Both the position numbers and the translations under genes were made by a program. A DNA stretch of 64,000 bases from contig NC_081410.1 in assembly GCF_030272615.1 (NCBI RefSeq), positions 126,045,640 through 126,109,639 of the forward strand, read 5' to 3'. Origin of the DNA: Cryptomeria japonica. Its lineage: Eukaryota; Streptophyta; Pinopsida; Cupressales; Cupressaceae. The first letter of the stretch is position 1; each line of letters starts with the position of its first letter. Under the pieces are notes generated by a model. That model had not been told where the DNA came from, searched no databases, and was given only the letters and a program-made list of their open reading frames with translations. This document shows, piece by piece, positions 57,219 through 64,000 of this stretch.

Positions 57219-58568
57219 TGTAATATCCCATTATGTAAATTCTTAGAAATTAGGGACGATTATCTCACAAATCAATTGCAAGGGACTTCTTTCTATAAAA
57301 ATCTTATCAGACACAAATTCCTTAATGAATCTTATGAGGATGATAATTACAATCTGCTATATAGTTATATCTGATTATACAATTGATATCAATATGATGT
57401 TCAAGTATTATTTGATGTGATGATAATCTTGATATACGAATCTGCAATGCGTAACCTTCAATGATTGAGATGCCATCTCTAATATTTCTTTGAAGATTAT
57501 GCAATGGAAATCTAATCTGTATGTTACTCTGATCTGCAATTAGGGAGCTATCTCTGCTATTCCTGATATGACAATGTGCAATATGGTGTGAGCCTTCTCC
57601 TTGTTGCTTGTAGCAATAATGCTATAATGCTGATTTCTGATTTTGTTATAAATATATGCAAGTGTAATGGCACTGTTCCACATTTCTGACTTTGAATATA
57701 TGCAACCTGAATTTAAGGCAATAAGGCTATTGCTCCAAGAGTGAACCAAGATTGGATGTAGATGCAAATAAAAGACAATTCCATGATGATCTGGAAATGA
57801 GTATCGTTCCACCTTAAATATCAAAATGTGAGTGTGAAAGAATGTCTCTTCACCACGACCTTAATATGAACTCTTCATTGCACTCTTTGAGGGAGTAACT
57901 AATCATCTTGACTTAACTAATGATCAATTTGTTAAGTGTTTTAATGAATTCTTTATATCGTTGATTACAATCGTCCCCTTTGGCAGCATAATTGATATTG
58001 GTTTGGGTCGAATTGATATTTAGTCTTCCTCACATGAATTATCATAATTGTGCTCAACATACAGTCTGCTTCTTCTGTCACTGTCTCTTGGCACAGTGGG
58101 ATCATCACTACAAACATGACGACACCAATATGTTTTGCTAATTGCCTTTGTACTTCCTTGGAGACTATATGGCCAATATAATATAGTAGATGGATAATGC
58201 ATCAATTATAGTGATCATTCTTCCTTAATATAAGAGTTCTCATTGCTTAATGAAATCATGAATATTTTCTAAGATATATAATAGTTGAATATGAAAGAAA
58301 CTATCTTAATCACTGTACACTTATGGATTACTGAGTGCAAATTCTATCATATAATCACTGTCTCTTCTTCATTGTCATAAGTCCATTCAGTGTTCCTTAT
58401 TCATAAAGATAATACAAGGAGCTTTACTCTCCATCTAACTGTTTGTAATATATCAAACCACTTGATGACGACTGATAAATATTCCTATCCTTGTTATATA
58501 CAATTTGCTTACTTAGAAGATATCCCAGGTCTGCCACACCTAAACCATTTTTGGATGGGGCCATTACA
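57219..58568 (-). repeat. 3' LTR of G
   Basis: 1350 bp, starting TGTAATGGCCCCATCC at 58568 and ending GGGATATTACA at 57219. It shares 57320-57560 with 60719-60975 as a direct repeat. It has about 94 bp near its end (57230-57323) that the 5' LTR lacks. Confidence 0.75.
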
Positions 58569-58581
58569 GTCTCCCCTCCTT
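58569..58581 (-). other. Polypurine tract of G
   Basis: AAGGAGGGGAGAC on the minus strand directly before TGTAATGG of the 3' LTR. Confidence 0.75.
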
Positions 58582-58641
58582 GAAAATGCTTGCCCACAAG
58601 CATTCTTAAGCTGTCAAGTTGATGTTGGGATCCCAATTAAG

Positions 58642-59247
58642 TCAGTAGAAATTCTCAATGCATTCTCCTTGCTTGAACTCACAAAGTCTGTTAAACTTGA
58701 TTACATTATAAAGTAATCTATCCATCATATAAATTTTGAGCTCCCAAGGTTGGTTACACCATCTTTCCAAATAATGTCCTTTGATGATCCCAAATCTTAA
58801 TATCGTTAGCTTACCAAAACTATCATATTCCATCTCATTCTCAACAATGGTAGAATCCCACATAAAACCGAGTTTCCAAATCAGTCTTGGAACGGAATCA
58901 TCACGCTGATGTTGCACCACTCTGATTCCAATAATCCGAATCTGTAATTGCCTCTTTTGGAATCTTAAGAAATGTTCGTTGTGTATCTTCCAACCATAAT
59001 AGATGTCATGATTAGTCTTATTCTTGATTAATGAAAAGACTTGGTTCAACCATAGAGTCAACATCTCGACACATTTCTTTGATACGTCAAAAGGAAATTC
59101 CCAGTTGCTCCAACTTATTGTAATTACAAGTGACCTATAGTATTGGTAAGAATCATCGTTCACTGTGATGGAGGTGAAATTCTGAATTGTACTTACAGAA
59201 ACTTTTATCATTAACCTCCATGATATTAGAGATGGTTCAATAGCCAC
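58642..59247 (-). CDS. G ORF 3, unknown protein
   Basis: 201 codons on the minus strand, rich in aromatic residues and tryptophan (SWSNWEFPFDVSKKC, DIYYGWKIHNEHFLRFQ, CNQPWELKIYMMDRLL). Similar-looking terminal ORFs occur in some plant Ty3/gypsy elements just before the polypurine tract, but I cannot assign a domain. It ends about 60 bp before the tract. Confidence 0.45.
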   Translation of the reverse strand: MAIEPSLISWRLMIKVSVSTIQNFTSITVNDDSYQYYRSLVITISWSNWEFPFDVSKKCVEMLTLWLNQVFSLIKNKTNHDIYYGWKIHNEHFLRFQKRQLQIRIIGIRVVQHQRDDSVPRLIWKLGFMWDSTIVENEMEYDSFGKLTILRFGIIKGHYLERWCNQPWELKIYMMDRLLYNVIKFNRLCEFKQGECIENFY

Positions 59248-59416
59248 TTGACCACCAATTGCTGTTATCTTTATCAGAAAACAATAGTAGTAATAACTAT
59301 TTATTTAAGAAATCTACTGGAAGTGTTGCTTCTCCTTTCTACCAAACTCCAAAATCATCATTAGATCTTTGATCAAAAGAAAAAATCTTCTTTATTTAAC
59401 TTGATCCAAACTGCAA

Positions 59417-59872
59417 TCATATTACTGATAGGAGTTGCACCGGGGTCCCAAGTTTTGTGTTCATCTTTAATTTTATATGAATCCAAAATAGCTTCTCATT
59501 CAATTCAAAAAGTAGGTTGTCATTAGTTTTATCCACTTCAATTTCAAACAAGGGATTATTAGCATGCTGAAACTTATCCTTGTTCACTATCTTTGGTATC
59601 TCATCTCTCCATACCTTCACATTTCTTCGTTTATCTTCCTCAAGGTAATCAGATTGGACACATGACGTAATTTCTGGGTCATTGCTATTAGAAATGTTAT
59701 CTTTCTCATCCTTGATCATTGGTTTGTTAGGGACTGCCATGTGCTCTTCAAGAGGTGAAAGGGAATCTTGGGTGACATCCTCATCACTAAGCAATTCCAC
59801 AAAGTCTGAATTATGATCCTTAGATTCTATTACAATCATGTCATCTTCAATGCATGATCCTTGAGAAGGCAT
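59417..59872 (-). CDS. G ORF 2, acidic unknown protein
   Basis: 151 codons on the minus strand: MPSQGSCIEDDMIVIESKDH, ELLSDEDVTQDSLSPLEEH, and an end with NEKLFWIHIKLKMNTKLG. Strongly acidic first half. It lies in another frame than ORF 1 and ORF 3; it could be part of one ORF broken by frameshifts. Confidence 0.45.
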   Translation of the reverse strand: MPSQGSCIEDDMIVIESKDHNSDFVELLSDEDVTQDSLSPLEEHMAVPNKPMIKDEKDNISNSNDPEITSCVQSDYLEEDKRRNVKVWRDEIPKIVNKDKFQHANNPLFEIEVDKTNDNLLFELNEKLFWIHIKLKMNTKLGTPVQLLSVI

Positions 59873-59942
59873 AACATCGATCCTACAATCCTTATGAACC
59901 CATGTACTTGGTTCAGTTGTGATAAAGGAAACACATGAAGAG

Positions 59943-60611
59943 TCAACTGCTTCTATCTCTTTTAAGGTGTCGAAAACTATTTCCTCTTTCTTCTTGTATC
60001 TTTAGCTCCTTGGAATGCTTAGAGATTATTTTCCGTTTTTCTGCTTCTTGCCATGCTTGATGATTTGGATTAACCTTTTCTAGGACTTCATGATTGGTAG
60101 TTGTCAAATACTTTACACCTTCCTTTGGTGTAACAACCCTCAAAGCTTCGAAGGACATTTGTTGTGAGGAGTGTATGTCTGAAAATCTTGATGCAATTTC
60201 TGGATCACAAACATTCATCCTCTGTTCATTGAAGTGCTCAAGCTTTCCACTTCTTCTCCTTGGGTCAAGGTGATGATCTCTATCTCTTTTAGGCAAGTAC
60301 TTAATCCTTAGATCTACGTAGTCACTTAAAAGCATATCATTTTGTAATCCTCCCTTAATCCAATCTTGTTGAAATTGATCTTTTAGATCAAGTGTGGGTT
60401 TATGGCCTTCTCGGTGGTCTTCTTTAGATGGGAATGTTGTTACTATTGGCCTTGAACTTCTTGTAGACATATGTCTAGTTGGAGTTTGAATGTTGATGAA
60501 TTGATTTCCGTTACCTCCTTTGTTGTCATTATTGTTTACTTGTGTTAGCATGCTCAACAATTTAGTTAGTCTCTCTTGAGTGCTTCTATATTGTGCCATG
60601 GATGGATTCAT
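59943..60611 (-). CDS. G ORF 1, gag-position unknown protein
   Basis: 222 codons on the minus strand from MNPSMAQYRSTQERLTKLLS, about 90 bp after the primer-binding site, the usual place for gag. Hydrophilic, with RRRSGKLEHFNEQRM and EKRKIISKHSKELKIQEERG. No zinc knuckle or capsid motif seen. Uninterrupted, so decay is modest. Confidence 0.5.
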   Translation of the reverse strand: MNPSMAQYRSTQERLTKLLSMLTQVNNNDNKGGNGNQFINIQTPTRHMSTRSSRPIVTTFPSKEDHREGHKPTLDLKDQFQQDWIKGGLQNDMLLSDYVDLRIKYLPKRDRDHHLDPRRRSGKLEHFNEQRMNVCDPEIASRFSDIHSSQQMSFEALRVVTPKEGVKYLTTTNHEVLEKVNPNHQAWQEAEKRKIISKHSKELKIQEERGNSFRHLKRDRSS

Positions 60612-60696
60612 TTTATCATTGAGTTTGTACCAACCCTTGAATTATCCTCATTTTCTACAAATCTGAAACGTTTCCCCAACAAGCTGAGGTTCATTC

Positions 60697-60708
60697 GCTC
60701 TCATAACA
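60697..60708 (-). other. Primer-binding site of G (degenerate iMet type)
   Basis: TGTTATGAGAGC on the minus strand, two bases after the LTR end ATATTACA. Ten of twelve bases match TGGTATCAGAGC. Confidence 0.6.
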
Positions 60709-60983
60709 CTTGTAATATCCCCTTAATGAATCTTATGAGGATGATAATTATGATCTGCTATAGAGTTATATCTGATTATACAATTTATATCAATATGATG
60801 TTCAAGTATTATTTGATGTGATTACAATCTTAATATATGAATCTGCAATGTATAACCTTGAATGATTAAGACGGAGTTTCTTGCTGTCTCTAATATTTCT
60901 TTGAAGATTTAGCAATGGAAATCTGATCTGTATGTTACTCCAATCTGCAATTAGGGAGTTATCTCTGCTATTCCTGATATGGC

Positions 60984-61767
60984 TGAAAAGCATACAGAAA
61001 AATACTGAGGAAGGGCGGGCGGGGTGAATCAGTATTTTAAACTTCTAAAAACAAGAAACCACATAAAGCATAGAGAGAGCAAACATCAAGATACAAACAC
61101 CAAATTTCACGTGGAAAACCCTTTCAGGTAAAAAACCACGGAATACAATAGCTTTCATTAACAAAATGGGCACCAACCCAAATTACACAAGTGTGCACCT
61201 ACTCACTGAGAGCACCAAGTCTACTTGAACCACCAACTTCTTTCAGCTGAAGCACCAACTTCAGTTAGATCACAAACTCAAATGCAAAACTCAAAAATAT
61301 TTTTCAGAACATACTGACCACTTCACAAAACACCATCCAAGAAATACACGGCACCCCTCCTTTTACAGCAGTTAAGGTATCAATAAATATAAGCTTGCAG
61401 CAGACCGAACCAGAAGCATAATTTTTAAGGCTTGCAATAGACCAAACCAACGATATTTTTTTTTACTTCCTCATATTCTCATGAGGCATATATATCAAGT
61501 TGCACATAACATGAGTATTCCCAACTCTCAAGAGAATCACCCATGCCTCTAAAGCATCACATAAAAAGTCACTTCAACTAAGCTGTAATAATTTATATTT
61601 TTTGTATTTTGAAGCCAGACCCCACCCAAACAGATGTAGTCACCCCAAAAAAATTCTCCTTCTCAAAAATTCGATTCAATCCATATAAAATTGACCTACC
61701 TATTAATAGGAAAGAATGGCTGTAAAATATTGGAAATATGTTGCAAAACTATCAGAAATGAGCCGCC
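60984..61767. other. Fragment of another element between G and P3
   Basis: It begins near GGGCGGGCGGGGTGAATCAG and has CACGTGGAAAACCC followed by AAAAACCACGG, wording common at the ends of plant copia-type elements. A small ACCAACTTC repeat lies at 61220-61265. No ORF. Confidence 0.4.
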
Positions 61768-62089
61768 TGTTGTGACCTAATTCACACATCGCCCCATCAC
61801 AAATGGGGACCCCCCCCTTTTTTTTTGCTTTTTAGGGTTTTTTTTGTCTTAGCTCTGCATATTCATAAATCTTCATTTTGAGAGAGTTTAAGAGTAGAGT
61901 TTTAAGGTCATCCTGAGTCAAATTGAGAAATCTCGCTCGGAATTGCATTTAAGTGTTGTCAAAGTGTTCAAAAGGTCCGAAGGACAAGGATCGCAATTGC
62001 TTTGGGTCATTTCTGACAACCTGCTATTTTTAGAAATTTTTGTTTTTTCTGGTTTTTCTGCTTTTTTGAAAGTGGCATATGGATTTTGT

Positions 62090-62520
62090 TCCTCAAGTCA
62101 TTTCAATACTACATATTTTGTCGAAATTTGAAAATCTTGCCTCTAGGTATAAAAAGCAGGGCTTCAAAATTTTTGCTTTTTTCTAAGATTAGGGTTTTGT
62201 TCTTTAGGACATTTTGATCCTGTCCATGTCTTCAGATTTGAAAAATTCTACTTCTAAGTGTAAAAAGCAAGGGTTTGAAATTTTTTTCTTTTTCCAAGAT
62301 TAGGGTTTCAATCCTCATGCCAAATTATTCCTACCCATGTTCTCAGATTTTGAAAATTATGTCTTTAAGGGTAAAAAGCAAAATGCAAACCCTAATTAGG
62401 GTTTTGTTACAAAAGATCAGCCATTTCACTAGTACCCATGTTCTCAGATTTCGAAAATAAGGTCTCCAAGTGCAAAAAGCAAAATGGAATCCAGATTAGG
62501 GTTTTTGTTCCAGATAAACC
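62090..62520. repeat. Degenerate repeats of about 105 bp in P3
   Basis: Four units, each with TTCTCAGATTT-like sequence, GAAAAT, a TAAAAAGCAA word (62147, 62260, 62371, 62473) and AGATTAGGGTTT. Non-coding. Confidence 0.7.
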
Positions 62521-63617
62521 AGCAAGGTATGAACATGGCATGAATACTGTTGATCAAGTCTAAAGGAAGGAATTGGAAATGGCACATTAAAAATTTCGCC
62601 TAACTTGAAGAAGTTAAAATGGCAAATAAGTTCAAAGTTAAGCAAGTGGAATGGCAGATGATCAATCAAAATCGTCCAAAGATGTCAAGCATGGAAGATG
62701 TTTAAGCAAAATCAATGTCTGCCCCAAGGCATAGGAGAATTGTCCAAGTAAAATTGTTCGACAAATGTTAAACTCCAACCGAAGGTTAGCTAACCCATGG
62801 CAAGAGTTACTCAAACTCCTGCCTAGGGTCAAGCTTATTCAAACACAAGAATGTCTGACAACCTTCTAAGTGCACCTTATGTCCAAGCTAAAATTGTCCG
62901 ACAGATGGCAAACTCCTATCAAGGGTCAACTAACTCATGGCGAAAGTTAACAAACTCCTACTCAAGGTTAAACAAATGAGAAGCCAAGGTGTGAAAATGG
63001 CTCAGTGTATGTAACTTTCATCATGTCCAACAACCTCTAAAGTCTGCCTTGTCCTAGGATGGACAAAGTCCGCCTTGATGAAGGATGGCACAAGGAATAC
63101 AAATTTCGCCTAGAAAATATGACTCAAACTCCGCCTTGGCACAATAACTTCTAAGTTTGCCTTGCCTTGGCATGAAACAAAGAAGGCAAAGACTCATCCA
63201 AGTCTGCCAAGGCATAAACAAGGGTGTCCAAAGCATTCCAAAGTCCGCCCTTGGCTTGAGGCCTTCAAAATCTGCCTAGACAAGGTCTTGGCAAATATGA
63301 ACAAAGTTCGCCAAAGCTTGAGAAAAAATGTCTAAGACTATGTAGGGCCCATTGAAGATAGCATAAAATGAAGATAATATTAATTGCCAAATTGGCAAGT
63401 ATAATGACATGGCAAGTATGATGACTTGGCATTTAAAACAATTAAAGTCAATAAAAAATATGACATGTCAAGATCATATTCTAGAAAGAAAATAAACTTC
63501 TAGAATAAAACAAATAAAACTTTCTAAAACATGATGGAAGCTTCTAAGGATGAAGTTCGAATTTCTAAAAGGAAGAATAAAACAATTAAACTTTCTAATT
63601 TTTGCAAACATTGCTAT

Positions 63618-64000
63618 GACATAGCTCAGAGGGAAAAGAACAACGCTGCTTATGCAATTGGTCAATATGAGCGTGTCAATGACGCCTTTACAATGCGCCT
63701 AGTCAGGTTGATGCAAGGGGGATTGCACATAAGGCTCTCAGAGCAGGCTACCATTTTGGTACGAAAATATGGTGCCTGGCTTATTCAATTCCCTAGGTTC
63801 ACCTATATCAAAATAGCCGACTTTGAGGGAGCTCTGTTCCAACTTCCACGCTATCCGACAAACAAAGTAGTTCTTATGGAAGTTGCAAGGCAAGCACATC
63901 CAACGGGCAGCTTACTCAGAGATAAGAAACAATCAGGATTCACCTTCCCTATGATTTTGGGTAACCTCGATGTGCATTTAAAAAATTCAGTGCAAGCCGA
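63618..64000 (+). pseudogene. P3 ORF fragment (middle of the LTR-borne ORF)
   Basis: An open frame to the window edge reads DIAQREKNNAAYAIGQYERV, DAFTMRLVRLMQGGLHIRL, YGAWLIQFPRFTYIKIADFE and YPTNKVVLMEVARQAHPTG. It is very close to P1 (DIAQREKSSPTYAIGQYERV) and has no stop here, while P1 has three in the same region. The N-terminal 200 or so codons, including the NVGD block, are missing upstream: a deletion or a new start. Confidence 0.75.

Larger units (their letters stand above)
57219..60983 (-). mobile_element. G: minus-strand LTR element with unknown ORFs, right end lost
   Basis: 3' LTR 57219-58568, polypurine tract, about 2.1 kb internal region with three ORFs in different frames, a primer-binding site and only 273 bp of the 5' LTR (60711-60983). 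The remaining 5' LTR is cut off by other sequence. No reverse transcriptase or integrase is present, so it is non-autonomous. It probably lies in an upstream intron of the helicase gene. Confidence 0.75.
61768..64000 (+). mobile_element. P3: start of a third ORF-carrying giant unit (runs off the window)
   Basis: It starts TGTTGTGACCTAATTCACAC with the A/P-type double hairpin (GTGA...TCAC, CCCCATCACAAATGGGG). Then come repeats (62090-62520), a stretch with many TCCGCC/AAGTCTGCC words (62560-63330) and an ORF fragment from 63618. The right end and its TSD lie outside. Confidence 0.7.

Noticed and set aside
1-64000. tRNA, rRNA or bacterial-type operons and ribosome-binding sites
   Set aside because: None seen; the primer-binding sites are tRNA-complementary only over about 12 bases.

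Overview
The window looks like nuclear DNA of a seed plant, most likely a conifer (inferred from giant introns packed with very long, old LTR-type repeats; the species is not identified). There are no bacterial-style genes. The only host gene I can support lies on the minus strand: five exons (55651-55543, 55281-55195, 53963-53845, 896-750 and 130-1, in transcript order) of a Ski2-type DExH RNA helicase of the ISE2/DExH15 chloroplast family. The exons read without stops and carry DEVH, SAT and the family's RRPVPLTWHF block. About 53 kb separates the third and fourth exons seen, so nearly all of the window is intron.

The intron is a nested pile of retroelements. A superfamily of very long TG...CA units dominates, each with a 5-bp target-site duplication (TSD), perfect or with one mismatch. 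I name them A1 (2261-5839, -), A2 (27702-31621, +), A3 (41933-46254, +), B1 (22570-25335, -), B2 (27155-33802, +), C (12883-16303, -), P1 (10021-19825, -), P2 (38312-48987, +) and P3 (61768 to beyond the end, +). They share a plan: TGTTG...CAACA ends (C differs), two adjacent hairpins at the 5' terminus in A, B and P units, arrays of short repeats or hairpins, one TATA box about 760-860 bp before the 3' end, and often GTAAGT about 200 bp before the 3' end. They resemble giant solo LTRs; none has an attached gag-pol.

The most interesting content is in P1 and P2 (partly also P3, with a fourth scrap at 5942-6105). Instead of only repeats they carry a long sense-strand ORF (roughly 950-1000 codons) upstream of the TATA box. 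It encodes an unrecognised protein with an N-terminal NVGDxxxG domain, a basic nuclear-localisation segment and a helical C-terminus. P1 and P2 proteins are strongly diverged but collinear, and each ORF is split by a younger insertion (C in P1, A3 in P2). Removing these insertions leaves two units of almost equal size, about 6.35-6.38 kb.

Other elements: E (33843-37980), a short Ty3/gypsy-like element with 342-bp LTRs, gag, four CCHC-type knuckles and a retropepsin remnant but no RT or integrase; 1.4-1.8 kb solo LTRs starting TGT(A/C)ATGTCCCC (D1 7351-9089, D4 44469-45892, D5 49354-51201, and a long interrupted D2); H, a minus-strand element whose 697-bp LTR is itself an inverted repeat; and G (57219-60983), a minus-strand element with PPT, primer-binding site and three ORFs of unknown function. 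Nesting reaches three levels (P2 > A3 > D4; probably D2 > P1 > C).
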